NCBI RefSeq assembly: GCF_000763495.1
Contig: NZ_CP009576.1
Coordinates: forward strand, 2,180,001-2,244,000
DNA length: 64,000 nt
Direction: 5' to 3'
Source of the DNA: Listeria ivanovii subsp. londoniensis
Lineage (GTDB): Bacteria; Bacillota; Bacilli; Lactobacillales; Listeriaceae
The position numbers were made by a program, and so were the translations under genes. Shown here piece after piece: positions 1 to 9,402 of the stretch (position 1 is its first letter; each line of letters begins with the position of its first letter). The notes under the pieces are model-generated. The model made no database searches and had not been told where the DNA came from. It saw nothing but the letters and a program-made list of their open reading frames with translations.

Positions 1-592
1 TGAAAATGATGACCGAGCTGATGATATCGCTGTGATGGTTCTAAAAATGTTCAAAGACAAATTAGATTCCCACAAACTTTACAAAGATAGTGAAGCAACT
101 GTATCTGTTCTAACAATTACTTCTAACGTTGCTTATTCAAAACAATGTGGTAACTCTCCAGTGCATAAAGGACCTGTATTTGACGAAAATGGCAAAATCA
201 TCAAAGAACCAGAATTTTTCAGCCCAGGAGCTAACCCATCTAACAAAGCAAAAGGTGGTTTCTTAGATAACTTAGCTAGTCTTTCTAAATTACCATTCCA
301 CTATGCTAACGATGGTATTTCCTTAACAATCCAAGGTGCACCAAAAATGTTCGGTAAAACAACAGAAGAACAACACCATAACCTAGTTGGTATTCTAGAT
401 GGTTACTTTACAAAAGGTGGACAACACATTAACTTAAATGTCTTAAACCACGAAGAAGTTATCGAAAAAATCAAAGCTGGTATCCCTGTTATCCTGCGTA
501 TTAGTGGTTACTGCTTAAATACCAAAGACCTTAACGAAGAACAAAAAATGGAACTTTGCCAAAGAATGTTCCACGAAAAATTAATTGGTTAA
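1..592 (+). CDS. pflB: Pyruvate formate-lyase (formate acetyltransferase), C-terminal part
   Basis: This is the 3' end of a gene whose start lies left of the window; the reading frame is open from base 2. The enzyme converts pyruvate and CoA to acetyl-CoA and formate under anaerobic conditions in the cytoplasm. The visible ~196 residues carry the family landmarks: GPGANP-like [36 protein letters not shown] and the glycyl-radical loop RISGY near the end (RVSGY in most PFLs). The tail after it ([14 protein letters not shown]) diverges from the usual SGYAVNF, so this may be a second, variant PFL. The catalytic cysteines lie outside the window. Confidence 0.9.
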   Translation, partial: ENDDRADDIAVMVLKMFKDKLDSHKLYKDSEATVSVLTITSNVAYSKQCGNSPVHKGPVFDENGKIIKEPEFFSPGANPSNKAKGGFLDNLASLSKLPFHYANDGISLTIQGAPKMFGKTTEEQHHNLVGILDGYFTKGGQHINLNVLNHEEVIEKIKAGIPVILRISGYCLNTKDLNEEQKMELCQRMFHEKLIG

Positions 593-608
593 TAAGAAGT
601 AGCTCTAT

Positions 609-662
609 AAAAAAGGATTTGGTCATTCTTCCCTAAGAAGAGTAGCCAAATCCTTTTTTTAT
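609..662 (+). terminator. Intrinsic terminator of the pfl gene
   Basis: A long stem (AAAAAGGATTTGG pairing with CCAAATCCTTTTT) with a smaller inner hairpin (ATTCTT/AAGAAG) sits 17 bases after the pfl stop codon and ends in a run of seven T. Confidence 0.9.
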
Positions 663-693
663 AAGCTAAAATACCATTTTCGCTAAAGTACTA

Positions 694-720
694 TTGCTAG
701 ATAAAACTACATGCTATAAT
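694..720 (+). promoter_or_regulatory. Promoter of the putative toxin mRNA (extended -10)
   Basis: TTGCTA (694-699), then TGC immediately before a perfect TATAAT (715-720), giving an extended -10 TGnTATAAT. The -35 spacing is short (15). Transcription would begin near 727, about 95 bases before the GTG of the toxin ORF. Confidence 0.6.
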
Positions 721-746
721 GATGAGGCAAACGAGTTTATGGTGGT

Positions 747-778
747 CCACTAGCCTTCTTCATCAAGAAAGTAGGTGG
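747..778 (+). promoter_or_regulatory. 5' leader hairpin of the putative toxin mRNA
   Basis: CCAC (747-750) and CTTCTT (755-760) can pair with AAGAAAG (765-771) and GTGG (775-778). This would bury the AGGTGG Shine-Dalgarno-like sequence at 773-778, which precedes an ATG at 784 that opens only a 10-codon ORF. Leader structures of this sort are common in type I toxin mRNAs. The folding is by eye. Confidence 0.35.
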
Positions 779-820
779 TGCTTATGTTATTTTGGGGCGT
801 TACCTGGAAATCGTAAACGT

Positions 821-907
821 GTGACTGTTTTCGAAAGTCTTACGCTTATGATTGCATTTGCAGTCCTAACCGTAACGATTATAAACAGCAAAAATAACCA
901 AAAATAA
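821..907 (+). CDS. Small hydrophobic holin-like toxin (type I TA candidate)
   Basis: A 28-residue peptide read from GTG at 821: a short FESL-containing head, a hydrophobic span (LTLMIAFAVLTVTII) and a polar SKNNQK tail. The (M)TVFESLTLM start matches what I know of the Hol_Tox / TxpA-like membrane toxins (typically xxYESLMVMI or xVFESLMLMI). The frame stays open upstream to 719, but the upstream residues do not look like the family, so I choose the GTG; its Shine-Dalgarno is weak. A convergent antisense promoter lies downstream. The peptide likely inserts in the membrane; no activity can be read from sequence alone. Confidence 0.6.
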   Translation: MTVFESLTLMIAFAVLTVTIINSKNNQK

Positions 908-941
908 AAACCACTTTTAAGCTCGCACAGCTAGTGGTTTT
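907..941 (-). terminator. Terminator of the antisense RNA
   Basis: Read leftward: AACCACT, an inner AGCT/AGCT hairpin, AGTGGTT, then TTTATTTTT. The T-rich side lies on the minus strand, so it mainly stops leftward transcription. Confidence 0.7.
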
Positions 942-988
942 CACTAAAAATATAAGGCTGTCACCATCTTAAATGGTGTTTGCACTGT

Positions 989-1024
989 TAAGGGAGTCAT
1001 GTTAGCGCATGGCTCTCTTTTCAT
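989..1024 (+). terminator. Terminator of the toxin mRNA
   Basis: GGGAGTCATG pairs with CATGGCTCTC (10 bp with two G-T pairs) around a six-base loop, followed by TTTTC. The T run is only on the plus strand, so it serves the rightward toxin transcript. Confidence 0.6.
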
Positions 1025-1033
1025 ATACATGAT

Positions 1034-1061
1034 ATCATATCTTAAACTAAGTTAGCAACAA
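1034..1061 (-). promoter_or_regulatory. Promoter of the antisense RNA
   Basis: On the minus strand TTGTTG (1056-1061) and TATGAT (1034-1039) are separated by 16 bases. No plausible protein-coding ORF follows it; the first strong signal downstream is the terminator at 907-941. Confidence 0.5.
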
Positions 1062-1106
1062 CTGTATATATTTTCTTAAACGAATTTCTACTTCTTACTA
1101 TCCATT

Positions 1107-2369
1107 TCAACTCAAAACCTTTGCCGCATAAGCTCCCGCGGTATGCCCTGTCACCAAAGCACAAGTAATATTATAGCCACCTGTATACCCATTAATATCC
1201 AGTATTTCCCCGCAGAAAAATAATCCATCTATCAACTTGGACTCCATTTCTTTCGGCTTAATTTCCTTTACAGAAACACCGCCACCAGTGACAAATGCTT
1301 TTTCAAAATCGAGGGTTCCATTTACTTCAAATGTAAAATCTTGGAGTAAACGAATAAATTGTTCCATTTTTTTCGGACTCACTTGTTTATACTCAGCACT
1401 TTCATCCAATTCAGCTTTTGCTAGCAGGAATACTAATATTTTTTCTTGCAAAAGAGGAGCTAGGGCATTTTTAAGCGCTTTCTTCGGATTTTCTTCCAAC
1501 AATTGATAAACATCTTTCGAAAGTTCACTAACCGATATATCCGGGAATAAATTTAATCGCATCTTTACTGAATCCGCTCCAGCTTTTTTTAATTCTCGTA
1601 AAACGAACATACTACATCTAAGTGCAGCTGGACCTGATACACCAAAATGCGTAAAAATCATGTCCATTTGATGCGTAATAATCGGTTTCCCTTTTGCATT
1701 TAATACGGCTAATTCTACATTTCGAAGGGAAGTTCCTTGTAACACTTTTTGCTTAATAAATGGTTCACTCGAAGTTATCGGTACTTCCGTTGGGTAAAGT
1801 TCTGTAATCGTGTGGCCTGCTTTTTTTGCCCATGCATAGCCATCTCCTGTAGAACCTGTTCGTGGTACTGACTTTCCTCCAACAGCAACAACTACGGCTT
1901 GGGTAGTTATTTCTTGCCCATCTTTTAACGTGACCCCCACTACTTTACCATCTGCATAAATAACTTGTTTTACGGCTGTTTGCATATAAATTTTCACGCC
2001 TAGCTTTTCCATTCGGTTAATCATTGCTTCTGCGACAGAACGCGCGCTATTCGATACAGGAAACATTCTACCATGATCTTCTTCTTTTAACTCCACACCA
2101 AGACGTTCAAAAAAACGAATAATGTCTTCGTTGTCAAAGGCATGAAACGCACTATATAAAAACCGTCCATTGCCTGGGATATGTTTAATGATTTCATCTG
2201 CCGGTCTGCGGTTCGTTACATTACAGCGACCGCCTCCAGACATAATTAATTTACGACCTAATTTTGGTCCTTTTTCAATTAATAATACTCGCTTATTTTT
2301 TTCAGCTGCACTGATTGCTGCCATTAACCCAGACGGTCCACCGCCAATTACTATTACATCAAAGTCCAT
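1107..2369 (-). CDS. NAD(P)/FAD-dependent oxidoreductase, HI0933/BaiN/YtfP family
   Basis: A 420-residue flavoprotein of the HI0933-like family (PF03486), whose substrates are mostly unknown. The N-terminal dinucleotide fold shows GGGPSG at residues 9-14 and an acidic strand end (LLIEKG). The next segment, [16 protein letters not shown], is the signature of this family. The C-terminal FAD contact reads [17 protein letters not shown] near residue 390. AAAGGAG lies 7 bases before the ATG. It stands alone: a terminator separates it from the gene on its right, and a convergent small-RNA locus lies to its left. Function beyond FAD binding cannot be assigned. Confidence 0.85.
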   Translation of the reverse strand: MDFDVIVIGGGPSGLMAAISAAEKNKRVLLIEKGPKLGRKLIMSGGGRCNVTNRRPADEIIKHIPGNGRFLYSAFHAFDNEDIIRFFERLGVELKEEDHGRMFPVSNSARSVAEAMINRMEKLGVKIYMQTAVKQVIYADGKVVGVTLKDGQEITTQAVVVAVGGKSVPRTGSTGDGYAWAKKAGHTITELYPTEVPITSSEPFIKQKVLQGTSLRNVELAVLNAKGKPIITHQMDMIFTHFGVSGPAALRCSMFVLRELKKAGADSVKMRLNLFPDISVSELSKDVYQLLEENPKKALKNALAPLLQEKILVFLLAKAELDESAEYKQVSPKKMEQFIRLLQDFTFEVNGTLDFEKAFVTGGGVSVKEIKPKEMESKLIDGLFFCGEILDINGYTGGYNITCALVTGHTAGAYAAKVLS

Positions 2370-2445
2370 TGTCCCGCTCCTTTATTTTAATCCGAACTTA
2401 AGTATAGCAAGCATTTCTCTCACTGCCAAGCCTTTTTAACCAAAC

Positions 2446-2474
2446 AAAAAAACCTGAGAAAAGACTCAGGTTTG
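2446..2474 (-). terminator. Terminator after the zinc peptidase gene
   Basis: AACCTGAG / CTCAGGTT perfect 8-bp stem followed on the minus strand by TTTTTTTG. It ends the leftward transcript of 2486-3169. Confidence 0.85.
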
Positions 2475-2485
2475 TTGATGCTATT

Positions 2486-3169
2486 CTAGTTTCGATTCAT
2501 GTTTGTAAATATAAGCAATAGTCTTAATAACTCAAGTACAGCGACAGCCATTGCCGCAACATAGGTCATTGCAGCCGCGCTAAGCACTTTTTTCGCTTGT
2601 GGAAGTTCAGATGATGATACTAGCCCACCATTCTCCAATTGTACGAGTGCGCGCTTGCTGGCGTCAAATTCAACGGGTAGTGTAATTAATTGGAAAAGAA
2701 CACCTACTGCCATCAAAATGATTCCAAGTAACATAAAGCTAGGTACATTTGCAAGCATTCCGATAATCAGGAAAACCCAAGAAATGTTGGAGCTAAACAT
2801 TGTTACAGGTACGAGCGCTGAACGGAAACGCATAAAGGAGTAATCTTGCTGATCTTGAATCGCATGTCCAACTTCATGAGCTGCAACCGCTGCCCCAGCA
2901 ATAGAACGTCCACGGAAATTAGCTTCAGATAGAAATACCGCTTTTTTTCTAGGATCATAGTGATCGCTTAGCATTCCTTTTGTTTCATGAACAGGAACGT
3001 TCGTCAAACCATTCGTATCCAAAATGTGCCGTGCAACTTCAGCACCTGTCAAACCATTTCCAACTGCTACTTTGGAATACTGTGCATACGTTGTTTTAAC
3101 TCGAAACTGCGCCCAAAGTGGGATTGCCGCAACGATAATAAAATAAATAATATATTGACTAAACGACAT
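2486..3169 (-). CDS. Membrane zinc metallopeptidase, YugP family
   Basis: A 227-residue protein of the Zn_peptidase_2 / DUF2268-type YugP family (PF04298). Residues 5-20 form an N-terminal membrane segment, HEVGH at 98-102 is the zinc-binding active-site motif, and two or three hydrophobic helices follow (about 124-165 and 195-222). The active site probably lies at the inner face of the membrane, as in other HExxH integral membrane peptidases. GGAGG precedes the ATG by 11 bases. The physiological substrate is unknown in any species I know of. Confidence 0.8.
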   Translation of the reverse strand: MSFSQYIIYFIIVAAIPLWAQFRVKTTYAQYSKVAVGNGLTGAEVARHILDTNGLTNVPVHETKGMLSDHYDPRKKAVFLSEANFRGRSIAGAAVAAHEVGHAIQDQQDYSFMRFRSALVPVTMFSSNISWVFLIIGMLANVPSFMLLGIILMAVGVLFQLITLPVEFDASKRALVQLENGGLVSSSELPQAKKVLSAAAMTYVAAMAVAVLELLRLLLIFTNMNRN

Positions 3170-3247
3170 CTAATCATCTTCCTCCTACTACTTTTTTCAA
3201 GTGAATATCTTAAGTATAAATTAACTAAGGCCAAGACTCAACCTCTT

Positions 3248-3844
3248 TCACTCATCATGAGGAAATTCTAATGTTCGGTGACCTTTTTTTAAGGTTTTAT
3301 CATATACTAGCCATAAAACCAAAATACTTAGCCAAAATGTTGCATAACCAATTTCTGGCAAATATCTTTCTAATCCCATATAAATTGGCATTTGACCAAA
3401 TAAATAATCAACCACATCATTATGTAAAACCCAAACTGCTGCTATCATAAAATGACCAATGCGAAAGCGAAAAAACGGCGCATATAGGATACCTTCTATT
3501 GCCATAAACGCATGTGTTGCAATCAGCATTAGGCCCGTCCAAATGATCGTGCCATGATCAATCATATAAAAAATATTCATTCCGACAGCCCATAAACCAT
3601 ATTTCACTAAACAAACAATGGCCAAAGCTTCCATTAAAGGCCAATGCTTTTTCCCAAGAAAACCTACTAGTGCTAAAGTGAAAAACAAAATGGCGGTTGG
3701 GCTATCTGGTACAAAAGCCCAAAAACGTGGTTCTGTGATTTGTAATTGTGGCAAATACCATATGTACCCGTAAATTGCTCCTAGTAAATTCCCAAAAAAC
3801 AATAATCGTAAAAAAGCGCGATTTGCAAGTATACTATTTAACAA
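3248..3844 (-). CDS. DUF1405 integral membrane protein (YpjA-like)
   Basis: A 198-residue protein with about six hydrophobic helices (for instance FLRLLFFGNLLGAIYGYIWYL near the start and TFWLSILVLWLVY near the end) and a short charged C-terminus. It resembles the Bacillus YpjA / DUF1405 family, whose function is unknown. The start codon is TTG, preceded by AGAGGG five bases upstream; no ATG with a site is nearby. The terminator at 3860-3920 separates it from reoY on the right, so it probably has its own promoter or depends on read-through. Confidence 0.7.
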   Translation of the reverse strand: MLNSILANRAFLRLLFFGNLLGAIYGYIWYLPQLQITEPRFWAFVPDSPTAILFFTLALVGFLGKKHWPLMEALAIVCLVKYGLWAVGMNIFYMIDHGTIIWTGLMLIATHAFMAIEGILYAPFFRFRIGHFMIAAVWVLHNDVVDYLFGQMPIYMGLERYLPEIGYATFWLSILVLWLVYDKTLKKGHRTLEFPHDE

Positions 3845-3859
3845 TTTATCCCTCTCCCT

Positions 3860-3920
3860 AAAAAAATCCTAGCAAAGTAACTAACGAAGCCCCTTACTTC
3901 ATTTAGTTATTAACTAGGAT
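3860..3920 (-). terminator. Terminator after reoY
   Basis: Leftward: ATCCTAG pairs with CTAGGAT, enclosing nested AACTAA/TTAGTT and GAAG/CTTC stems, followed by seven T. It lies 11 bases after the reoY stop codon. Confidence 0.75.
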
Positions 3921-3930
3921 CCATTACTTC

Positions 3931-4473
3931 TTATTTTTCGCTATCCATCTGCTGTAAAATTCGAACTAGCTTATGAAAAGTCGCTTCATCACGTTCATCA
4001 AGTGCCGAATCAATTTGCTCTAATAATTTCTCTTTAGAAAATTGATGGACAGACTGATAAATAAGCGCATCCGCCATTTCTTTTTCTGAATCCTCTAGTT
4101 TTAATGCTGTAAAAGGATTATCTTCACGTACAAGGGCATATTCTGGTGAAGCAATCGCATCTTCGAAATGAAGTTCAATGTATAACGCTTCATCCCAGTT
4201 TAACCGAATGTCATGAAATGCTTTTTCTGGATCGGTTGTCATGATATTTCCTTTGAAAAATAGGAACGGTTCGGATTCAACACCATGAGCACTAAGTGAA
4301 AGCCCACGCGTACATCCTTCCAAATTATCAACAAAATGAACATATTTTACAATTTGATCATGGCCAGCAATATAATTCAATACCCACATTGCTTCACGCA
4401 TCTTCATTTGATGTTTATTTAAAAACCACCGAATAAAATCTTTCTTCTCGTCTATTGAAATGGATGCCTTCAT
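3931..4473 (-). CDS. reoY: ReoY / YpiB (UPF0302), regulator of peptidoglycan synthesis via ClpCP
   Basis: A 180-residue soluble protein of the UPF0302 (YpiB) family, with an N-terminal domain ([20 protein letters not shown]) and a C-terminal helical tail rich in Asp/Glu/Lys. In Listeria the orthologue ReoY acts with ReoM and the kinase PrkA to control ClpCP degradation of MurA, the first committed enzyme of peptidoglycan synthesis. It lies 31 bases after the TPR gene on its right, an arrangement also found in Bacillus (ypiA-ypiB), and a terminator follows. The assignment rests on length, family features and neighbourhood. Confidence 0.8.
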   Translation of the reverse strand: MKASISIDEKKDFIRWFLNKHQMKMREAMWVLNYIAGHDQIVKYVHFVDNLEGCTRGLSLSAHGVESEPFLFFKGNIMTTDPEKAFHDIRLNWDEALYIELHFEDAIASPEYALVREDNPFTALKLEDSEKEMADALIYQSVHQFSKEKLLEQIDSALDERDEATFHKLVRILQQMDSEK

Positions 4474-4504
4474 CTTTCCTCAGTCCCTTCCTAGTCATTT
4501 ATCT

Positions 4505-5758
4505 TTATTCAAATAATGATAAAATCTCTGTGTCTTCTGGTTCCAGTTCCAAATAACTACGCAAAATTTGCTCGGATTTCACGTATTCGCCTTCTTCTCT
4601 TAAAAATAAACCATATTCCTTTAAAAAAGTTGGGTTATTGGTAAAATGAGGATAAGCGAGTTCATAATTTGCTTTTGCTTTATTATATTGTTCTGTTTCT
4701 TGATATGCAACACTTATGTCCCAGAAAATTTGTGGTTCAGAAATCACTTCTTCTCCAAGACCTTCCACTAGTTCAATAACGCCTTCATAGTTTTCACGAG
4801 CAAGCAAAAGTTTATTAAGCTGCATAATCGCTTCAGAAAATTCTTCGTCAAGAACAATTGCTTGTCGATAAAACTCCTCTGCTTCTTCTGGCAAGCGGAG
4901 TGTCACAGCAAGTTTCCCCGCTTCTAAGAACATTTCCTTATTATATTCATCTTGCGTCAAGCCATCTCTTAGTACAGCAATGGCTTTTTCCGGTTCCCCA
5001 TTTTCGACGTAGCTTTTTGCTAAATAAGAATAAAGCGTTGTATAGGATGGATCATGTTCCCTTAGATGTTCTAGTGCATGAATCGCTTTCGTGTACTCTT
5101 TGGCTTGATAAGCAGTAAGCCCCATTCCAAACAGAGTATCCACCGATTCTTTATCTTCTAAGGCCCGCTCATAATAAGGTAGTGCTTCTTCAAAAGCTCC
5201 ACTCGCAGAAAACGCCTCAGCAATTCGTTCATAAACGGACACAGCACCATTCGAAATAATCGTTAGTCCTGCTTCCACAGCTGTTTCATAAGACTGCACA
5301 GCTGAAGCAAATCTTGCTTGCGATAAATAATATTCCCCTAAAGCAAAATCAATAATCGGCTCATTTGGCGCAATTTGTTTCGCTTCGAGTAGCTTTTGTT
5401 CACTTACTTCAAATAAACCTTGCATTTGATATAAATCAGCTAGCACTAACAAACTCTCTACATATACTTCATCTTCTTTGTTCACTTTTTCTAAATAATC
5501 TTGCGCAGAATCCATATCGTCTTTTTCCAGTGCAACTTCTGCGGCCCGGACAAGTAATTCGCCTTCATCCTTATATTTAGCTAAAAGCAATTCATATAAA
5601 TCTTCTGTTTCATCTAAAAATCCTAATGCAAATAATTCCTCTGCTAAAAAGAACTGTTCCTCATCTGTCCCAGCTTGCACCACTTCATCAAAATATTTCC
5701 TCGCAAGCGCCATATCTTCATGCTCTAACGCATGTAACATTTTATTAGCTAATTCCAT
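4505..5758 (-). CDS. Tetratricopeptide repeat protein (YpiA-like)
   Basis: A 417-residue, strongly acidic protein built almost entirely of tandem 34-residue TPR helix pairs (for example ALPYYERALEDKESVDTLFG, AEEFYRQAIVLDEEFSEA). There is no signal peptide or membrane segment, so it is a cytoplasmic scaffold for protein partners. It is the first gene of a pair with reoY and may act with it, which is an inference from adjacency. GAAGGTG lies upstream of the ATG. Confidence 0.8.
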   Translation of the reverse strand: MELANKMLHALEHEDMALARKYFDEVVQAGTDEEQFFLAEELFALGFLDETEDLYELLLAKYKDEGELLVRAAEVALEKDDMDSAQDYLEKVNKEDEVYVESLLVLADLYQMQGLFEVSEQKLLEAKQIAPNEPIIDFALGEYYLSQARFASAVQSYETAVEAGLTIISNGAVSVYERIAEAFSASGAFEEALPYYERALEDKESVDTLFGMGLTAYQAKEYTKAIHALEHLREHDPSYTTLYSYLAKSYVENGEPEKAIAVLRDGLTQDEYNKEMFLEAGKLAVTLRLPEEAEEFYRQAIVLDEEFSEAIMQLNKLLLARENYEGVIELVEGLGEEVISEPQIFWDISVAYQETEQYNKAKANYELAYPHFTNNPTFLKEYGLFLREEGEYVKSEQILRSYLELEPEDTEILSLFE

Positions 5759-5845
5759 TTCTGCACCTTCTTTATAATAAGTCGTTTTTCTATTATATCA
5801 TTAGTTTCCCCGTAAGAAAAAATGATTGCTTCTCTAAGCTAAATA

Positions 5846-5886
5846 AAATACCAGCGCGCGTATTAATCAATAGGCGACACTGGTAC
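5846..5886 (-). terminator. Probable terminator of the aro operon
   Basis: TACCAG / CTGGTA outer stem with a G+C-rich imperfect inner part (GTGTCGC/GCGCGC) and ATTTTATTT on the minus strand, immediately after the aroA stop. The T tract is interrupted, so efficiency is uncertain. Confidence 0.5.
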
Positions 5887-5892
5887 ACTAGT

Positions 5893-7179
5893 TTATTTCA
5901 AAAGCGAACGGATATCTTCAAAGAAAGTGGGGTAGGAAACAGATACAGCCTCGGGGCGATCTAACTCCACTTCTCCTTCTTTAACAAGTAATGCAGCAAT
6001 TTGGAGCATCATACCGATTCGATGGTCTCCGTAGCTGGTTACTTTTGCAGCATGAAGTGGTGTTTTCCCACGAATAATCAACCCATCTTCAGTTGGTGTA
6101 ATATCTGCGCCCATTTTGTTTAATTCTGTAGCAACTGCATCAATTCGATTAGTTTCTTTTACTTTTAATTCTGCAGCATTTTTGATAACAGTTGTACCTT
6201 CCGCTTGAGTCGCCAAAAGTGCGATAACAGGAATTTCGTCAATTAAACGTGGAATAATATCTCCGCCAATTTCAGTTCCTCTTAAGTCACTAGTTTTAAC
6301 GACCACTGTTCCAGCTAGTTTTCCAGTACTTCTGCTGGAATCTTTGACAACCAAGCTACCACCCATTTGTTCAACCACATCAAAAATCCCTGTTCTAGTA
6401 GGATTTAAGCCGACGTGTGTCAATTCTATTTCACTATTTGGGATGATTAGACCCGCAACGATAAAGAACGCTGCAGAGGAAACATCCCCCGGTACCGTCA
6501 TTTCTTGTCCGGTAAAAGTTTGGCCTCCTTTGACACGAATCGTTAAACCATCCATCTCGATTTCTCCACCAAATTGACGAATCATGTGTTCCGTATGATC
6601 ACGTGTTTTTTCCTTCTCATGGATAATCGTTTCCCCTTCTGCTTGTAAAGCCGCAAAAATAATCGCACTTTTCACTTGCGCACTTGCTACTGGCATATGG
6701 TATTCCATTTGTTTCAATGACTTATTTCCTGAAATCGTAATCGGTGCAAATTCAGAACCATCTTTACCGTGCATTTTTGCCCCCATTTCTTGAAGTGGAA
6801 GCATTACCCGGTTCATTGGCCGTTTTGCAATAGAGTCATCCCCTAAAATGACTGTATCAAAATCTCTACCAGCTAAAATCCCCATCATCAGTCGAATGGT
6901 TGTACCCGAGTTTCCGATATCAAGTGGTCCAGCTGCAGGTTTTAAACCATCAAATCCTGTACCGTGCACAATGATTTCTTCGTCAGTTTCTTCAATGGTC
7001 ACACCAAGGGCTTTAAATGCTTGGATGGTTCCTAGACAATCATCTGCACGTAAGAAATGACGAATGACTGTTTTCCCTTCAGCGATTGCCCCAAACATAA
7101 TACTGCGATGGGACATAGATTTATCTCCTGGAACCGTTATTTCACCCACGAGTCCTTGTTTATTTGTAATTAATTTCAT
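5893..7179 (-). CDS. aroA: 5-enolpyruvylshikimate-3-phosphate synthase
   Basis: A 428-residue enzyme that joins phosphoenolpyruvate and shikimate 3-phosphate, the sixth step of the chorismate pathway. The substrate motif GDKSMSHR is at 18-25, GNSGTTIR at 89-96, and the late R-x-K-E-T-N-R-I motif ([11 protein letters not shown]) is present. AGGGGAG lies 8 bases before the chosen ATG; an upstream in-frame ATG at 7200 overlaps tyrA and has no site. It is the last gene of the aroC-aroB-aroH-hisC-tyrA-aroA cluster, the Bacillus order without the trp genes. This gene is often labelled aroE in Gram-positive genomes. Confidence 0.95.
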   Translation of the reverse strand: MKLITNKQGLVGEITVPGDKSMSHRSIMFGAIAEGKTVIRHFLRADDCLGTIQAFKALGVTIEETDEEIIVHGTGFDGLKPAAGPLDIGNSGTTIRLMMGILAGRDFDTVILGDDSIAKRPMNRVMLPLQEMGAKMHGKDGSEFAPITISGNKSLKQMEYHMPVASAQVKSAIIFAALQAEGETIIHEKEKTRDHTEHMIRQFGGEIEMDGLTIRVKGGQTFTGQEMTVPGDVSSAAFFIVAGLIIPNSEIELTHVGLNPTRTGIFDVVEQMGGSLVVKDSSRSTGKLAGTVVVKTSDLRGTEIGGDIIPRLIDEIPVIALLATQAEGTTVIKNAAELKVKETNRIDAVATELNKMGADITPTEDGLIIRGKTPLHAAKVTSYGDHRIGMMLQIAALLVKEGEVELDRPEAVSVSYPTFFEDIRSLLK

Positions 7180-7192
7180 CGTCATTTCTCCC

Positions 7193-8296
7193 CTATTCAT
7201 AGTGGCAAGTATAATTACTTCTGGCTTCTATACAACGTTTCGCTCGGTCCCTATCTTCGTCCGATTGAAAAGTAATTTGTAGTACACCAAAAATATCTTC
7301 GCGCGTTTCTAAAATTTTAATATTCGTTAAACTGATTTCTTCTTCACCTAAGTATCTAGTTACTTCCGAAATAACCCCTGTATAATCTGGTACATCGACA
7401 AACAAATCATAAAAAGAAGGAATGGCCCCACCTTGATGAACAGGCAGAGAATCCCGGAATTCTTTAGCTCCGTCAAAAAAAGCATAGATGGATCCGGCAT
7501 CTTCTGTCGCTAGCATCTCAATAGCTTGATTCATGCTATCCCGCCAAATTGTTAATTGTTTAGTTAATGTTTTTTGATTACTAATCGAAATATCTGTCCA
7601 CATTCTTGGGTCGGATGAAGCAACCCGTGTAATATCTCGAAATCCCCCCGCAGCAAGTCGAAAAGCAACTGGATGTTCTTCCGTAAAGCTTTGTGTTTGA
7701 TTCACAAGAGCAGCTGCAACGATATGTGGCAAATGACTTAGCATTCCTGTAATTTCATCATGTTCTGTTGGTGATAAAACTAAGAACTTTGCATTAGTTC
7801 CAGAAAGCCAATTGCGAAGTGTCGCTACTTGTTCTTCAGCTACATCTTTTGTAGGTGTTAATAAGTAATAGGCATTTTCAAATAATAGCTCTTTTGCTGC
7901 ACGCACTCCACTTTTATGTGACCCCGCCATCGGATGTCCGCCGATAAAGGTAATACCACTTTCTAGGAGTGCTGTGGAAGCCTCCATAATCGTTCCTTTG
8001 GTGCTACCAGTATCTGTTACAATGATGCTTTCTTTTAAGGCAAGACCTGGTAAACGGGTAAGCAACTGCTCGGTTTCTTTTACTGGGCAACAAAAAATGA
8101 GCAAATCCGCTTTTGGTCCATCGATTAAAATACTTTCACCAATTTCATCAATCACTCCAAATGACTTTCCAACCTCCAATGAATGATAGGAAACATCTAT
8201 TCCAATGATATGTGCTTCTGGGTGCTTGGCTTTAATTGCAAGAGCAATAGAACCACCAATTAATCCAAGCCCAACGATAACGACTGTCCCTTTCAT
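7193..8296 (-). CDS. tyrA: Prephenate dehydrogenase with C-terminal ACT domain
   Basis: A 367-residue enzyme that oxidises prephenate to 4-hydroxyphenylpyruvate with NAD+ for tyrosine synthesis. The Rossmann motif GLGLIGGS is at 9-16, the substrate region shows [11 protein letters not shown], and the last ~70 residues form an ACT domain ([14 protein letters not shown]), the usual site of tyrosine feedback. GGAGG precedes the ATG by 9 bases. It sits 20 bases after hisC, whose transaminase can complete tyrosine synthesis. Confidence 0.95.
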   Translation of the reverse strand: MKGTVVIVGLGLIGGSIALAIKAKHPEAHIIGIDVSYHSLEVGKSFGVIDEIGESILIDGPKADLLIFCCPVKETEQLLTRLPGLALKESIIVTDTGSTKGTIMEASTALLESGITFIGGHPMAGSHKSGVRAAKELLFENAYYLLTPTKDVAEEQVATLRNWLSGTNAKFLVLSPTEHDEITGMLSHLPHIVAAALVNQTQSFTEEHPVAFRLAAGGFRDITRVASSDPRMWTDISISNQKTLTKQLTIWRDSMNQAIEMLATEDAGSIYAFFDGAKEFRDSLPVHQGGAIPSFYDLFVDVPDYTGVISEVTRYLGEEEISLTNIKILETREDIFGVLQITFQSDEDRDRAKRCIEARSNYTCHYE

Positions 8297-8316
8297 TCAA
8301 AAACGCCTCCAAACAC

Positions 8317-9402
8317 TTACGATAATAAGCTTGCTAAAAGTGTAATTACTGCTTGATTCTCTTGTTTAGTTCCAATCGTTATCCGAACTGCTTGCGGAAA
8401 ACCTAAAGCTGCTCCAGAACGAGTTATAAAACCATTTTTTTCTAAATAACGAAAGATTGTTCCTGCATCTATTCCTAAATCTATTAACACAAAGTTCCCA
8501 TTTGCGGGGTATAACTTCACTTGCTCAAACTGTTTCGCGAAATCCTGATATTGTTTAATTCCTTTCGCATTAGATTCACGACACATTTCGATAAAGTGTT
8601 GATCTTTTATTGCTTCTATTGCAAGTTTTTGACCGATACTCGTTGTGTTAAAAGGTGGGCGAACAATATTCAGCTGATTAATAATTTTTTTATCTGCAAT
8701 TCCATAACCAACACGCGCACTCGCTAAACCATAAATTTTACTAAACGTACGAGTGATGATTAAATTTTTATAAGTTCGAATTAATTTTTCATGTTTTTCC
8801 GGTTGTGGGGTTACATATTCAATATAGGCCTCATCCAGTACTACTAAAACATCACTAGGTACTTTATTTAAAAAGGCCACAATAGCATCTAATTCGAGAT
8901 AATTTCCAGTTGGATTATTCGGGTTACAAATCCAGACAATCGTCGTTTTTTCATCCATTGCTTGGAGCATTCCTTCTAAATCATGTTCTCCGTCTGCAAG
9001 TAGACCAATCTCTCTTACTTCTGCACCTTCAATCAGAGCATTTTGACGATATTGTACAAACGTTGGTGTCGCCATGACAGTGTTTGTATTTGTATCAAGT
9101 AATACACGTGTCAAAAGTTCAATCAGTTCATCTACTCCAGCAGTAAAAATCAATTCTTCTTCTTCCAACTGATAGAACGCAGCTACTTCACGACGTAATT
9201 CCGAAGCCCAACCATCTGGATAAATTTCGGTTTCAAGTTGAAGGTTTTCTTGAAGTGCTTGTACTTTTGGTGATGTTCCCAGTGGATTTTCATTAGATGA
9301 TAGTTTGGTAATACTGGTTAATCCAAGCTCCTCCATTACTTCTTCTTCGCGTTTGCCCGGTTTATAAGAAGATAAGCCCGCTAGTGATTTTTTCCATTTC
9401 AT
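8317..9402 (-). CDS. hisC: Histidinol-phosphate / aromatic amino acid aminotransferase
   Basis: A 361-residue fold-type I PLP enzyme. Visible motifs are NPNNPTGNY, the DEAYIEY aspartate strand, and [17 protein letters not shown] with the PLP lysine. In Bacillus the hisC product in this same cluster serves both histidinol phosphate and aromatic keto acids, so the position between aroH and tyrA suggests a role in tyrosine/phenylalanine synthesis here too. The ATG overlaps the aroH stop (TAATG), indicating translational coupling. Confidence 0.9.
   Translation of the reverse strand: MKWKKSLAGLSSYKPGKREEEVMEELGLTSITKLSSNENPLGTSPKVQALQENLQLETEIYPDGWASELRREVAAFYQLEEEELIFTAGVDELIELLTRVLLDTNTNTVMATPTFVQYRQNALIEGAEVREIGLLADGEHDLEGMLQAMDEKTTIVWICNPNNPTGNYLELDAIVAFLNKVPSDVLVVLDEAYIEYVTPQPEKHEKLIRTYKNLIITRTFSKIYGLASARVGYGIADKKIINQLNIVRPPFNTTSIGQKLAIEAIKDQHFIEMCRESNAKGIKQYQDFAKQFEQVKLYPANGNFVLIDLGIDAGTIFRYLEKNGFITRSGAALGFPQAVRITIGTKQENQAVITLLASLLS

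Larger units (their letters stand above)
907..1027 (-). ncRNA. Putative antisense RNA (antitoxin) overlapping the toxin mRNA 3' end
   Basis: A leftward promoter (1034-1061) would start an RNA near 1027 that ends at a strong leftward terminator at 907-941, about 120 nt. It is complementary to the 3' untranslated part of the toxin mRNA if that mRNA runs to its own terminator at 989-1024. This tail-to-tail overlap is the arrangement of TxpA/RatA and BsrG/SR4 in Bacillus. Inferred from sequence signals only. Confidence 0.5.

Noticed and set aside
719-907. 62-codon frame starting at ATG 719
   Set aside because: Its first 34 codons include the leader hairpin and lie upstream of or at the transcription start; only the last 28 codons look like a protein. 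I kept the GTG-started short form.
2945-3190. Convergent open frames opposite the zinc peptidase gene
   Set aside because: No start signals, and the opposite strand has a complete gene with a catalytic motif.
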